64,000 bases of DNA, from NCBI GenBank assembly GCA_002878375.1, contig NIRF01000005.1, positions 1 to 64,000 on the forward strand, written 5' to 3'. The DNA comes from Dictyoglomus sp. NZ13-RE01. Its GTDB lineage: Bacteria; Dictyoglomota; Dictyoglomia; Dictyoglomales; Dictyoglomaceae. Made by a program: the position numbers and the translations under genes. Every line of letters starts with the position of its first letter. The first letter of the stretch is position 1. Under the pieces are notes generated by a model, which had not been told where the DNA came from, made no database searches, and saw nothing but the letters and a program-made list of their open reading frames with translations. Below are positions 26,922-36,879 of this stretch, piece after piece.

Positions 26922-27490
26922 TTTCTATTATATAGGTTTTGTGCCTTTTCCCATCCTTCCTCTAATATGGTCATTAAAATATTGGGAGAAAGCTTAATAA
27001 TTTTATCTATTACTTCTTTTTCTTGAGAGGTGAAATTAGAAAGTACATATTCTACAACTTCTTCCTTTGAACTTGGTTTGTCAATACCTATTCTTAGTCT
27101 ATAAAATTCCTGAGATCCTGTTTCTATAACTATAGATCTTATCCCTTTATGACCTCCATCTTTCCCATCATATTTTATTCTTATCCTCCCAACTTCTAAG
27201 TCCAAATCATCATGAACTACTAATATGTTGTGTAGATCAAAGGAATAATCTGTTAAAAAGTTTTTAACTCCAATACCACTAAGATTCATATATGTTGTGG
27301 GTTTTACTAAGTAGATATCTCTACCTAATATTTTTTTAAAGGATAAGTCATAGGAGGGCTTTTTTGTCCATTTTGGGAAGTTAAAGCTTGAATGTAAAAA
27401 GTCTACAACCATAAATCCAACATTATGGCGAGTTTCAGAATATTCGAATCCAGGATTTCCTAAACCAACAATGGCTAATGTTTCAATCAT
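26909..27490 (-). CDS. pth: Peptidyl-tRNA hydrolase
   Basis: The 193-residue enzyme frees tRNA from prematurely released peptidyl-tRNA. GLGNPGFEYSETRHNVGFM includes the active-site asparagine and histidine, and VVHDDLDLEVGRIRIK and the G-rich DGGHKGIRSI block are typical. Its start overlaps the stop of the Memo gene (TAATG), and it overlaps mfd by 13 bases. Confidence 0.96.
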   Translation of the reverse strand: MIETLAIVGLGNPGFEYSETRHNVGFMVVDFLHSSFNFPKWTKKPSYDLSFKKILGRDIYLVKPTTYMNLSGIGVKNFLTDYSFDLHNILVVHDDLDLEVGRIRIKYDGKDGGHKGIRSIVIETGSQEFYRLRIGIDKPSSKEEVVEYVLSNFTSQEKEVIDKIIKLSPNILMTILEEGWEKAQNLYNRKCII

Positions 27491-28284
27491 TAGTAGAATA
27501 TTATTCCTGCGTATCCTACTACACTGGTATAATCCCTTGTTACATCTCCAGATGTTTTGTAATCTATTAGTTTTGCGTTTTTAATTCCTAATTTCTTCAT
27601 AACCATTAATAGTACTGTTATAGGAGCATATCCACATATGCTAAGATTTTTACTGACCACTCTATTATAGAACTCAAAGGGATCAATATTTAAAATAGAC
27701 TCTATAGCATAATAATCAACTTTTTTAGCTATTTCGTGAGGAATATAGTGAGAAAAATCAGAACTTGCAATGACAATGGTTTCGTCATCCATGTTTTTAT
27801 AAATACTCTCTGCTAAATCCTCTATGACTTCGAGACTGTCATCCGACATTGTAATAGGTACTATCTTTATTTGTGGGTTTATATATTGAAGAAATGGTAT
27901 TTGTACTTCTAAGGAGTGCTCTGGAATATGAGCAGAGAAGTCTTCTTTTAAGTATTTTGAGGCTTGCAATATTTTATGTGCGAGGGCTTCATTAATTTGA
28001 GCTTCCCCTAAAGGGGTTTTGAAAGAGCCCTCAGGATATATGGCAGAAGGATATCCAAGACCACGGTGATTTGGTCCTATTAATATGGCTGTTTCTGGAA
28101 TTTTAATGGAGGAATATACTTTTCCCGCAACTTCTCCAGAGTAAATATAACCTGCATGAGGAGAGATGCATCCAAAAGCCTTTATTGGATGCTCATCCCT
28201 TTTTATAACCTTACTTAAAAATCTTATTAACTCTTCCTTACTTCTTGGATAAAAATATCCTGCAACTACTGCTTCTCTTTTCAT
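27490..28284 (-). CDS. Memo-family protein (AmmeMemoRadiSam B)
   Basis: The 264-residue protein belongs to the Memo family, with a fold like class III extradiol dioxygenases. Conserved segments are SPHAGYIYSGEVAGK, LIGPNHRG, EHSLEVQIPFLQ and SSDFSHY, the histidines being likely metal ligands. The molecular role in bacteria is not settled; related proteins often occur with AMMECR1 and a radical SAM protein, neither adjacent here. A TATAAT box lies seven bases before the ATG and no ribosome binding site is seen, so the transcript is probably leaderless. Confidence 0.88.
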   Translation of the reverse strand: MKREAVVAGYFYPRSKEELIRFLSKVIKRDEHPIKAFGCISPHAGYIYSGEVAGKVYSSIKIPETAILIGPNHRGLGYPSAIYPEGSFKTPLGEAQINEALAHKILQASKYLKEDFSAHIPEHSLEVQIPFLQYINPQIKIVPITMSDDSLEVIEDLAESIYKNMDDETIVIASSDFSHYIPHEIAKKVDYYAIESILNIDPFEFYNRVVSKNLSICGYAPITVLLMVMKKLGIKNAKLIDYKTSGDVTRDYTSVVGYAGIIFY

Positions 28285-28291
28285 AGCTAAT

Positions 28292-28297
28292 ATTATA
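28292..28297 (-). promoter_or_regulatory. -10 box of the Memo-pth-mfd operon
   Basis: TATAAT on the minus strand, with TTTAAA 17 bp upstream (28320-28315) as a candidate -35. The predicted start coincides with the ATG at 28284, so the mRNA should be leaderless. Confidence 0.55.
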
Positions 28298-28352
28298 CTA
28301 CAAACAACATAGGATTTAAAACATCTTTAAAACTTTATCATAAAATTTGTGA

Positions 28353-28358
28353 TATAAT
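28353..28358 (+). promoter_or_regulatory. Extended -10 promoter of rpmB and the V-ATPase operon
   Basis: TGATATAAT (extended -10), with no good -35. It is divergent from the Memo promoter. The predicted leader before rpmB is about 35 bases. Confidence 0.55.
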
Positions 28359-28399
28359 TGACAACGTATAAAAATAAATTTTGGAAGGGAGGAAAAACT

Positions 28400-28591
28400 A
28401 TGTCAAGAAGGTGCGATATATGCGGAAAGGGTCCATGGACAGGATTGCAAGTGAGTCACTCTCATAGAAGAACAAAAAGAAGATGGCTTCCTAATTTACA
28501 AAAGGTAAAAGCAGTGGTTGATGGAAAGGTAAAGACTATAAGAGTTTGTACTCGTTGTTTAAAGGCAGGAAAAGTAGTGAGGGCGTTATAG
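28400..28591 (+). CDS. rpmB: Ribosomal protein L28
   Basis: The 63-residue protein binds the large ribosomal subunit. It is a zinc form with CDIC (N-terminal) and CTRC (C-terminal) cysteine pairs, and contains [20 protein letters not shown]. The ATG at 28400 is chosen: GGGAGG ends seven bases earlier and the family starts with SRRCDICGK. It is followed after three bases by the first V-ATPase gene, so translation and ATPase genes share a promoter. Confidence 0.96.
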   Translation: MSRRCDICGKGPWTGLQVSHSHRRTKRRWLPNLQKVKAVVDGKVKTIRVCTRCLKAGKVVRAL

Positions 28592-28594
28592 GTT

Positions 28595-28912
28595 ATGAAT
28601 GAGATCAAGGATGTTTTATCTTTTGTAATAGAAAAGGAGAAGGAATTAGAAAAAAGTATTGAAGAGGCTAAACTTTATTGGAATAAGTGGCTTGAGGAGC
28701 AGATTGCTTTATTTGAAAAGGAATTGGAAAAAGAAAAGAAAGATTACGAAAATTCATTAGAACTTTATAAAAAAGAGAAACTTTCTAATTTAGAAAAAGA
28801 ATTAGAAAGAATAGAGAAGGAAAATAGCAGTAAGCTTGAGGAGTATAAAAAGAGACTTGAGAGTAATTTTTCAAAGGCATTGGAATTTATCTGGAATAAG
28901 ATAGGAGAATAA
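28595..28912 (+). CDS. V-type ATPase peripheral stalk subunit H/G
   Basis: The 105-residue protein is one long charged helix rich in Glu and Lys, predicted coiled coil throughout. This is the form of the small peripheral-stalk subunit (NtpF in Enterococcus hirae, AhaH in archaea), which pairs with subunit E. Assignment rests on shape and on being first in the conserved V-ATPase gene order. Three bases after rpmB and two before subunit I. Confidence 0.8.
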   Translation: MNEIKDVLSFVIEKEKELEKSIEEAKLYWNKWLEEQIALFEKELEKEKKDYENSLELYKKEKLSNLEKELERIEKENSSKLEEYKKRLESNFSKALEFIWNKIGE

Positions 28913-28914
28913 TT

Positions 28915-30870
28915 ATGGCAATTGTTCCTCTTAGGAGATTCTGGATTGTAGTGCCTAAAAATGATGAAGAGAGATTAGTAAATCTATTAAAAGAATTTTC
29001 TATTGTACATTGGGAGGACCTATCTCCTGAGGACAGTTTTTCTGATCAGACCTACACTCAGATTTTGGATAAAATAGATGAAGTAATTAAGATTTTAATT
29101 AGAATATTCCCTGAAAAGAAAGGATTTTTAGAGGGATTTTTTGCAGGTAGACCTGAGATAACAAAAGAAGAGTTAGAAAGATTAAGGAAGGATATTTATT
29201 GGGAAGAACTATACAAAAAAGCTAACGCTTTAGAAAGATCCTTAAATCTATTGGAAGAAAAAGAAAAAACCCTTCAAAATCTGTTAGAAGAGGTCTCTTA
29301 TTGGATTGATTTGGATGAAAGCTTAGATTTTCCAAGAGTTTTTAAGAGATTTAATTTATACTCAGGTAGCTTTTCTAAGGATAACATTGGAAGTTTTTTA
29401 GAGGATGCAAAAAACATCCTTGAGAAGGGTTATATTAAGTATTGGGAAGCTAATAACGAAGTAAAATGTATTATTTTAGTTCCAAAGGAAGATGTGGATG
29501 TTTTTGAGGAGTTCCTTCAAAAATACAAGTTTACTCCTCATAGAATTCCTTATTTAAAAGGAAAGCCAGCTGATAATATTGAGAGAATAAAGAGACATCT
29601 GCAAAAACTAAGGAATGATTTAAATAATTTGATTATTTCTGCAAAAGAGCTTTATGAGAGAAGATATAATTTGTGGGCATGGTACGACTATTTTTATATA
29701 AAGGTCCAAGAAAAAGGCTTTAGAAACCTTAGTTTTAATAGTAAATATTTTGTAATTTATTCTGGATGGATCCCAACTCGAGATAAAGAGAAGTTTTTAA
29801 AAGAGTTAAGAAGTAAATTTCAAGAATTTACTTGGGAAGATAGGGATCCACTACCTGAGGAAGAACCTCCAGTATTATTGGATAATCCTAAGATTTTTAA
29901 ACCTTTTGAGTTTTTAACAAAGCTTTACGGCGTTCCATCTTATAGATTCATTGATCCTACTCCTTTTACTGCTCCTTTTTATTTGTTATTTTTTGGTATA
30001 TGTCTTGGGGATTTTGGTTATGGACTTTTGCTCCTACTTTTAACATGGTGGATTAAGAGGAGATATAAGCCAGAAGGATCTGCAAGGGAACTTATGGATC
30101 TTTTACAAGTACTAAGTATACCTACAATGGTTGTTGGAATAATTACTTGGAGTTTCTTTGGTAATCAAATATTTTTAGGACCAGATGGCAAATTCCTTGG
30201 TATTTTCCCTATAATTAATCCTTCTGTGGATCTGATTAATGCCCTTGGTATAGCCTTAATTATTGGAATATTATCTCAATTTTATGCTTTGATCCTTAAG
30301 TTTATTTCTTCATGGAAGAGTAAAGATTATCAATCAGCAATTTTTGATGGTCTTTTATGGCTTTTCTTTTTGTCCTCCATATTATTCTATATTTTTACCT
30401 CTCTTCAAAATTTAACAAGATTTGATTTCTTGAAATACTTTGTTCTAATAGGACTTGTTGGTTTGATTTTAACTCAGGGGAGAGAATACAAAGGTATAGC
30501 AAGATTTATTGTAGGATTAATAAGTATTTATGGTATTTTAGGGGGGTATGGATTAACATCTTTTATAGGAGATATTTTATCTTATTCCCGCTTATTCGCT
30601 CTAAATCTTGTGAGTTCCATATTTGGATTTGTTGTTACTCAGCTTGCAAATATGGTAAAAGACTTTCCTATCATAGGATGGATACTTTATAGTACTATAT
30701 GGGTATTTGGACAGCTTCTTAATTTTGTGCTCAGTGTATTAGGTGCCTTTGTACACTCAACAAGATTACAATTTTTAGAAATTTTTGGTAGATTTTACTC
30801 TGCTGGTGGAAAAATATTTACCGCTTTTAAAGTAGATGGAAAATATTTTAGATTAAAAGATTCAAGATAG
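28915..30870 (+). CDS. ntpI: V-type ATPase subunit I (a)
   Basis: The 651-residue subunit has a soluble N-terminal half (about 1-345, with coiled coils) that ties the stalks to the membrane, and a C-terminal half with about seven to eight membrane helices. The essential arginine next to the ion path is R559 in SYSRLFALNL. It acts with the K ring in ion transport. RBS AGGAG lies nine bases upstream. Confidence 0.95.
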   Translation: MAIVPLRRFWIVVPKNDEERLVNLLKEFSIVHWEDLSPEDSFSDQTYTQILDKIDEVIKILIRIFPEKKGFLEGFFAGRPEITKEELERLRKDIYWEELYKKANALERSLNLLEEKEKTLQNLLEEVSYWIDLDESLDFPRVFKRFNLYSGSFSKDNIGSFLEDAKNILEKGYIKYWEANNEVKCIILVPKEDVDVFEEFLQKYKFTPHRIPYLKGKPADNIERIKRHLQKLRNDLNNLIISAKELYERRYNLWAWYDYFYIKVQEKGFRNLSFNSKYFVIYSGWIPTRDKEKFLKELRSKFQEFTWEDRDPLPEEEPPVLLDNPKIFKPFEFLTKLYGVPSYRFIDPTPFTAPFYLLFFGICLGDFGYGLLLLLLTWWIKRRYKPEGSARELMDLLQVLSIPTMVVGIITWSFFGNQIFLGPDGKFLGIFPIINPSVDLINALGIALIIGILSQFYALILKFISSWKSKDYQSAIFDGLLWLFFLSSILFYIFTSLQNLTRFDFLKYFVLIGLVGLILTQGREYKGIARFIVGLISIYGILGGYGLTSFIGDILSYSRLFALNLVSSIFGFVVTQLANMVKDFPIIGWILYSTIWVFGQLLNFVLSVLGAFVHSTRLQFLEIFGRFYSAGGKIFTAFKVDGKYFRLKDSR

Positions 30871-30885
30871 GAGGTTAGATAGGTT

Positions 30886-31359
30886 ATGTTAGGATTAGCA
30901 ATTGCTTTGATAGGTGCTGCTCTTGGTGCTGCTCTTGCAGCTGCTGGTTCAGGAAAGGGAGTTGGTATTGCTGGGGAAGCTGCAGCAGGAGTACTTGCTG
31001 AGAAGCCAGAAATGTTTGGAACAGTATTAATTCTTCAGGCTTTACCAGGAACTCAAGGCTTTTATGGGTTCATTTCTTCCTTCTTAATCTTAATGCGTCT
31101 TGGAATTCTTGGGGGTAAACTACCATCTCTCACAATTGAACAAGGTTTAATGGTGTTTGCAGTAAGTATCCCTATAATGTTTGGAGAATTTATAAGTGCT
31201 GTATGGCAGGGTAGGGCAAGTGCTGCAGCACTACAAATGGTAGCTCAAAAACCAGAGGCTTCCGGACAAGCAATAATTATACCTGCATTGGTTGAGACCT
31301 ATGCAATTCTCTCTTTAATTACTTCCATAATATTCTTATTCTTTGGAGTGAAGATTTAA
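30886..31359 (+). CDS. ntpK: V-type ATPase proteolipid subunit K (c), predicted sodium-binding
   Basis: The 157-residue membrane protein has four helices in two hairpins. Only the second hairpin has the ion-binding carboxylate, E137 in PALVETYA; the first has Q57. Residues L53, T56, Q57, Y60, Q108 and E137 match, in identity and spacing, the sodium site known in Enterococcus hirae NtpK (L61, T64, Q65, Y68, Q110, E139). I infer a sodium-coupled rotor with one carboxylate per four helices. Ribosome binding site GGAGG is well placed. Confidence 0.95.
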   Translation: MLGLAIALIGAALGAALAAAGSGKGVGIAGEAAAGVLAEKPEMFGTVLILQALPGTQGFYGFISSFLILMRLGILGGKLPSLTIEQGLMVFAVSIPIMFGEFISAVWQGRASAAALQMVAQKPEASGQAIIIPALVETYAILSLITSIIFLFFGVKI

Positions 31360-31361
31360 AA

Positions 31362-31922
31362 ATGAGTGTGGAGAATATTATTAAAAGACTTGAAGAAGAA
31401 AAAGAGGAAAAAATCTCTGAGATTAAAGATAAAGTTCGGAAGGAGTTAGAAAAGTATAAGGAGAAGAGGATAAAAGAAACTGAAGAATGGAAGCAGGACA
31501 CGAAGAAAAAGCTGGAAGAGGATATTGCAAGGGAGGAGAGTATAGAGATTGCAAAGAAGAATTTAGAATTCAAAGAAAAGATTGCTTCTTTAGAAAATAT
31601 GGCAATAGAAAAGCTAAAGAATGAGATCTTTAATAGATTTTTGGCGTTAGAAAAGGAAGAATATCAGAGATTTTGGGAGAGAATGCTTGAGAAGATGGAG
31701 ATAAAGGGTGGGGAATTGGTATTAGCAAGAGATGAGAATAAGTTGGATGTAAGTAGCCTTTGTAAGAAGTTTAACCTTACCTTTAATAATAAGAGATATG
31801 ATGCAAAGTTAGGGTTTATTATAGAAAAGGAGAATGTAGTTTTTGATTTAACTTTAGAGGAATTAATTGAGAATATTATAAATGAAAATTTACTTGATAT
31901 AGCAAAAATATTAAGAGGCTGA
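31362..31922 (+). CDS. ntpE: V-type ATPase subunit E
   Basis: The 186-residue protein has a long charged coiled-coil N-terminal half and a small globular C-terminal domain, as in peripheral-stalk subunit E. It sits between K and C in the usual gene order. Two-base gaps on both sides imply coupled translation. Confidence 0.9.
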   Translation: MSVENIIKRLEEEKEEKISEIKDKVRKELEKYKEKRIKETEEWKQDTKKKLEEDIAREESIEIAKKNLEFKEKIASLENMAIEKLKNEIFNRFLALEKEEYQRFWERMLEKMEIKGGELVLARDENKLDVSSLCKKFNLTFNNKRYDAKLGFIIEKENVVFDLTLEELIENIINENLLDIAKILRG

Positions 31923-31924
31923 AT

Positions 31925-32836
31925 ATGGGATATCAGGAATACTTATTTATTTCTACTAATTTAAAGGCAAAATTTGATAAATTTATTGCTCCTGATGAAT
32001 GGAAGAGGCTAAAGGATTTATCATATGAGGAGTTGGAAGAGTGGCTTAAAAATTCCTCATACAGCTTTCTTCTTGAAAGTGAAGATTGGTATAAGAGTTC
32101 ATGGAATGTGTTGAAAAAGGATTTGGAAGAAGTTAAGAGAAGTGTAAGGAATGAAGAAGTGTATAATATTCTTTTGTGGGATTTCTATTTTAGAAATCTC
32201 AGAATTCAGGTACACAGTATAAAAGAAGAAAGAGTAGAACTATATCCCATTCCTCTTACTAAGGATTTCAATAAAATATTTAAATCTGTTTACGATAAAG
32301 CTATTGAATTATGGGAAAAGACTAATAACATTTTTTTAGTGTATCTTTTTTTAGATCTTCAAAATATTATTATTTCCCAGAAGTTTTTTGAGAGTATAGC
32401 GAATAATAATATAAAAGAATTTTATCGCTTTAAGAATAATCTGCTCCTAATTAAGGTATTGTATAGAACAAAAAGGTTGAATATACAGTGGGACCTATTA
32501 AAGGATGCAGGAATTGAAAGAGTTAAAACAACAATTGACTTGAGAAATATTTTTAATTCTTCATTAAATTTGTGGAACAATTATTTCTATGGTATTTATT
32601 CAAGATTTGTAGGGGATTTAATTGATAAGAACGAGGATATAGAATATCTTTATAGATCATACATTTTTGAATTTATTAGGAAATTTACTTCTATTGTTAG
32701 TGGACCTGAAGTTGTATTGTTTTATTTTTATAATAAATACTTTGAGATGGATGAATTAATAACTCTTTTTAAGGTTAAAAGAAATAAAATTTCAAAAAAT
32801 ATTTGGGAAAAGAGGCTGTTGAAGATAAATGGCTGA
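31925..32836 (+). CDS. ntpC: V-type ATPase subunit C (d)
   Basis: The 303-residue mostly helical protein corresponds to the funnel-shaped subunit that links the central stalk to the K ring. Sequence is poorly conserved in this family; YIFEFIRKFTSIVSGPEVVLFYFYNKYFEM near the end, and position, support the call. Overlaps the F gene by eight bases. A little shorter than the usual 330-350 residues. Confidence 0.87.
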   Translation: MGYQEYLFISTNLKAKFDKFIAPDEWKRLKDLSYEELEEWLKNSSYSFLLESEDWYKSSWNVLKKDLEEVKRSVRNEEVYNILLWDFYFRNLRIQVHSIKEERVELYPIPLTKDFNKIFKSVYDKAIELWEKTNNIFLVYLFLDLQNIIISQKFFESIANNNIKEFYRFKNNLLLIKVLYRTKRLNIQWDLLKDAGIERVKTTIDLRNIFNSSLNLWNNYFYGIYSRFVGDLIDKNEDIEYLYRSYIFEFIRKFTSIVSGPEVVLFYFYNKYFEMDELITLFKVKRNKISKNIWEKRLLKING

Positions 32837-33158
32837 GGGAAAGATAGCTATAATAGGAATTTCAGATTTGATAGAGATTTTTAAAATATTTGGTATAGAT
32901 GCTTTTGGTGTGGCAAATGATGAGCAAGCCTTAGAGGTATTTAATAATCTTTCAAATAAAGATTATAAATTAATCATTGTTTTAGAAAGTGTATCAGGGA
33001 AAATTCTTGAGGAAAAAACAAAAAATAAAATATTGATACTTCCTGATACCTATTCTCATGGGAATATTGGTATGGAAATGATTAGAAAACAAATAGAGAA
33101 GGCTCTTGGAGTAGATATTTTAGAAGGAGAGGGATATTATGAAAGGAAAAATTATTAG
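32829..33158 (+). CDS. ntpG: V-type ATPase subunit F
   Basis: The 109-residue central-stalk subunit has a CheY-like Rossmann fold: [21 protein letters not shown] at the start and [14 protein letters not shown] near the end. It is named NtpG in the Enterococcus hirae operon. It overlaps subunit A by 20 bases; GGAGAGGG inside it serves as the ribosome binding site for subunit A. Confidence 0.92.
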   Translation: MAEGKIAIIGISDLIEIFKIFGIDAFGVANDEQALEVFNNLSNKDYKLIIVLESVSGKILEEKTKNKILILPDTYSHGNIGMEMIRKQIEKALGVDILEGEGYYERKNY

Positions 33159-34905
33159 AGTTGCAGGACCTTTGGTTATAGCAAAGGGATTAGAGGTTAA
33201 GATGTATGAAATGGTAAGAGTTGGAAACCTGGAACTGTTTGGAGAAGTTATAGGACTTGATAGGGATACATGTGCAATTCAGGTATATGAAGAGACTCAA
33301 GGAATAGGTCCTGGAGAACCTGTATATGCTTTAGGAGAACCTTTAAGTGTAGAATTGGGACCTGGAATTATTGGTCAGATTTATGATGGTATTCAAAGAC
33401 CCTTAAGCCAATTGGCTGTTAAAACAGGAGATTTTTTAAGTAGAGGTATTGCTCTCCCTGCTTTAGATAGAGAGAAGAAATGGGATTTTGAGGCAAGAGT
33501 AAAAGTAGGAGATTATGTAGAAGGCGGAGATATATTAGGAGTGGTTCAAGAGACTTCAGCTTTTGAGCATAGGATTCTTTTACCACCAAATCTAAAGGGT
33601 AAGATTGTAGAGATTAAATCGAGTAGCTTCACAGTAGAAGAGACTATTGGTATTTTAGAGGATGAAAGAGGAGAGAGAATAAATTTGAAATTAATGCAAA
33701 AATGGCCAGTAAGATATCCACGACCAATTAAAGAAAAACAGCCTCCACTAATTCCACTAATAACAGGACAGAGAGTTTTAGATACTTTCTTTCCATTAGT
33801 AAAAGGTGGAACAGCTTGTGTTCCTGGTCCTTTTGGTAGTGGTAAGACAATCATTCAACATCAGTTGGCAAAATGGGCAGATACTGAGCTTGTTGTTTAT
33901 GTGGGATGTGGGGAAAGAGGAAATGAAATGACAGAAGTTTTGATAGAATTTCCTGAATTAAAGGACCCAAGAACTGGCAAACCTTTAATGGAAAGGACTG
34001 TATTAATAGCTAACACTTCTAATATGCCTGTTGCTGCAAGAGAAGCATCTGTGTTTACAGGAATTACTATTGCAGAGTATTTTAGAGATATGGGATACCA
34101 TGTATCTCTAATGGCAGATTCTACATCTCGATGGGCAGAAGCCATGAGAGAGATCTCAGGAAGATTAGGAGAAATGCCTGGTGAAGAAGGATATCCTGCA
34201 TATTTGGCATCAAGAATTGCAAGTTTTTATGAGAGAGCAGGTCTTGTAAAGTGCTTAGGAAAAGATGGAAGAATGGGCTCTGTAAGTATAATTGGTGCTG
34301 TTTCTCCTCCTGGAGGCGATTTATCGGATCCAGTGGTACAAGCCACATTAAGAGTAACAAAAGTTTTCTGGGGACTTGATGCAAGACTTGCCTTTGCAAG
34401 ACATTTTCCTGCTGTTGATTGGCTGATTAGTTATTCTCTTTATGTGGATCAAGTAGCAAATTATTGGAAAGAAAATGTGGCAGAAGATTTATATAATTTG
34501 AGACAAAGAGCAATGGCTATATTACAAAGAGAAGCAGAGTTGCAAGATATTGTAAGATTAGTTGGTATGGAAGCTTTGTCTTCTCAGGATAGGTTAATTC
34601 TCGAAACTGCAAGATCTATTAGAGAGGATTTTCTCCATCAGAATGCCCTTCACGAAGTAGATACTTATACCTCTCCTAAGAAACAATATTTAATGTTGAA
34701 AAATATAATTAATTTCTATGATAAAGCCCTTTCCGCTCTTAATAAAGGAGTGGATCTTGAAAGTATATTAAGAATACCAGAAAGAGAACAAATTGCCCAA
34801 ATGAAATACGTTCCAGAAACTAATATACATGTGTTGGAAGAGTTACTGGATAAAGTAGAGAGAAGGATGCAAGAGCTAAAGGGAGGCGTAAGTCAATATG
34901 CTTAA
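33139..34905 (+). CDS. ntpA: V-type ATPase catalytic subunit A
   Basis: The 588-residue catalytic subunit has Walker A at residues 230-237 (GPFGSGKT), GERGNEM, and the SRWAEA block. The insertion after the N-terminal beta barrel that marks V/A-type A subunits is present (about 110-200). Hexamer with subunit B; hydrolyses or makes ATP, coupled to ion flow through I and K. It overlaps subunit B by eight bases. No frameshift or missing motif. Confidence 0.98.
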   Translation: MKGKIIRVAGPLVIAKGLEVKMYEMVRVGNLELFGEVIGLDRDTCAIQVYEETQGIGPGEPVYALGEPLSVELGPGIIGQIYDGIQRPLSQLAVKTGDFLSRGIALPALDREKKWDFEARVKVGDYVEGGDILGVVQETSAFEHRILLPPNLKGKIVEIKSSSFTVEETIGILEDERGERINLKLMQKWPVRYPRPIKEKQPPLIPLITGQRVLDTFFPLVKGGTACVPGPFGSGKTIIQHQLAKWADTELVVYVGCGERGNEMTEVLIEFPELKDPRTGKPLMERTVLIANTSNMPVAAREASVFTGITIAEYFRDMGYHVSLMADSTSRWAEAMREISGRLGEMPGEEGYPAYLASRIASFYERAGLVKCLGKDGRMGSVSIIGAVSPPGGDLSDPVVQATLRVTKVFWGLDARLAFARHFPAVDWLISYSLYVDQVANYWKENVAEDLYNLRQRAMAILQREAELQDIVRLVGMEALSSQDRLILETARSIREDFLHQNALHEVDTYTSPKKQYLMLKNIINFYDKALSALNKGVDLESILRIPEREQIAQMKYVPETNIHVLEELLDKVERRMQELKGGVSQYA

Positions 34906-36271
34906 GGAATATACATCGGTTTCAAGAATTAGTGGACCGTTAATTCTTGTAGAAAATATTGAGAATGTTAAATATGGTGAATTGGTAGAGGTAAAGCTAA
35001 GTAATGGAGAAGTAAGACAAGGTCAGGTACTTGAGGCAATGGAAGAGGCAGCCTTAGTACAAATGTTTACTACTACTCAGGATTTGTCAATTAAAGGAAT
35101 GAGGGTAAAGTTTTTGGGGCATGTTTTAGAGATCAATCTTTCTCCAGCTATTTTAGGAAGGACTTTTGATGGACTTGGGAGACCAAGGGATGGCGGACCA
35201 GCTATAATACCAGAAAAGAAAATGGATATAAATGGAAGTCCTATAAATCCTTATTCAAGAGCATATCCTTCTGAGTTTATCCAAACAGGAATATCCGCTA
35301 TTGATGGGATGAATACATTAGTAAGAGGGCAAAAATTGCCTATCTTTTCAGGGGCTGGACTTCCTCATGCTGTATTAGCAGCTCAGATTGCAAGACAGGC
35401 AAGACTACTTAATGAGGAAGAAAAATTTGCAGTGGTTTTTGCTGCTCTTGGCATTACCTTTGAAGAGGCAAACTATTTTATTGAGGAGTTTAGAAGAACA
35501 GGCGCATTAGAAAGGTCTGTCTTATTTATAAATCTTGCAGATGATCCAGTAATTGAGAGAATTGCAACACCAAGATTTGCATTAAGCTGTGCTGAGTATT
35601 TAGCTTTTGATTTAGATATGCATGTACTTGTTATTATGAGTGATATGACAAACTATGCAGAAGCCTTAAGAGAGATCTCATCTGCAAGAAAAGAGGTTCC
35701 AGGAAGAAGAGGATATCCTGGCTATTTATATACCGATTTAGCTACTTTGTATGAGAGAGCAGGTAGGATTAAGGGGAAGAAAGGATCTATCACTCTAATT
35801 CCAATCCTTACAATGCCTGAAGATGATAGAACTCATCCTATTCCTGACCTGACAGGCTATATTACTGAAGGACAAATATTTTTAAGCAGAGAACTTCATA
35901 GGAGAGGTATATATCCACCCATTGATGTACTTCAATCTCTTTCCCGATTGATGAGAGGTGGAATAGGGGAAGGAAGAACAAGAAAGGATCATGGAGATTT
36001 ATCAAACCAGCTTTATGCAGCATATTCAAGAGGATTAGAAGCTAAAGAACTTGCAGTAGTATTAGGGGAAGCAGCACTAACAGAAGAAGATTTACTCTTC
36101 TTAAATTTTGCTCAAGAATTTGAAGAGAAGTTCGTTAAACAAGGAGAATACGAGAATAGAAGTATATTTGAAACCTTAGATTTAGGATGGAAATTATTAA
36201 GATTGTTACCTAAGAGTTCACTAAAGAGAATTAGACCAGAATATATTGAAGAGTTCTGGGGGAAAGAATAA
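34898..36271 (+). CDS. ntpB: V-type ATPase subunit B
   Basis: The 457-residue non-catalytic subunit has the RecA-like core without a Walker A lysine motif ([16 protein letters not shown] replaces it), the [15 protein letters not shown] block and [20 protein letters not shown]. It forms the hexamer with A. It overlaps A by eight bases and abuts D (shared base at 36271). Confidence 0.98.
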   Translation: MLKEYTSVSRISGPLILVENIENVKYGELVEVKLSNGEVRQGQVLEAMEEAALVQMFTTTQDLSIKGMRVKFLGHVLEINLSPAILGRTFDGLGRPRDGGPAIIPEKKMDINGSPINPYSRAYPSEFIQTGISAIDGMNTLVRGQKLPIFSGAGLPHAVLAAQIARQARLLNEEEKFAVVFAALGITFEEANYFIEEFRRTGALERSVLFINLADDPVIERIATPRFALSCAEYLAFDLDMHVLVIMSDMTNYAEALREISSARKEVPGRRGYPGYLYTDLATLYERAGRIKGKKGSITLIPILTMPEDDRTHPIPDLTGYITEGQIFLSRELHRRGIYPPIDVLQSLSRLMRGGIGEGRTRKDHGDLSNQLYAAYSRGLEAKELAVVLGEAALTEEDLLFLNFAQEFEEKFVKQGEYENRSIFETLDLGWKLLRLLPKSSLKRIRPEYIEEFWGKE

Positions 36272-36879
36272 TGCCATTGAAAGTTAATCCTAATAGAATG
36301 GAATTGTTAAGATTAAGGAAGAGGCTTGCTGTTGCCCGTCGTGGGCATAAGCTGTTAGAAGATAAATTAGAAGGTTTAATCCAAAAATTTATGGAAGAGG
36401 TTAAAAATTATAAAGTATTACGGGAAGAAGCGGTTAATAAATTTTTGGACTTTATTAACTTGGGTGCTTTTGCATATTTTACTATTGATCCTTACCAATG
36501 GGATGATTTGCTTACTATAAATGATGGAGAAACTATTGTAAAAGAAGAAATTATAAAAGAAATGAATATACCTATTTCAAAGATTGAAATACTAAACTCT
36601 TATAAGCCTAATTATAGTCTCATTACATCCTCAGATGTATTAGATGATTTGGTTTTACTGTGGGATGATCTTCTTAACTCTTTAATAAGTTTGGCAAATA
36701 AGGAGAGAGAACTTTTAGCTCTTGCGGAAGAGATAGAAAAAACTAAGAGAAGGGTAAATGCTTTGGAATATAAGCTTATTCCTCAGATAGAAGAAACAGT
36801 TAAGTTTATAACTACAAAATTAGAAGAGTTAGAAAGAGCTAACTTTACAAGACTTCTAAGATTAAAGGAAATTGTATGA
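36271..36879 (+). CDS. ntpD: V-type ATPase subunit D
   Basis: The 202-residue central rotor shaft protein is an antiparallel coiled coil: NPNRMELLRLRKRLAVARRGHKLLEDK at the start and RRVNALEYKLIPQIEETVKFI near the end are family signatures. It is the last ATPase gene; alr starts in its stop codon. Confidence 0.96.
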   Translation: MPLKVNPNRMELLRLRKRLAVARRGHKLLEDKLEGLIQKFMEEVKNYKVLREEAVNKFLDFINLGAFAYFTIDPYQWDDLLTINDGETIVKEEIIKEMNIPISKIEILNSYKPNYSLITSSDVLDDLVLLWDDLLNSLISLANKERELLALAEEIEKTKRRVNALEYKLIPQIEETVKFITTKLEELERANFTRLLRLKEIV

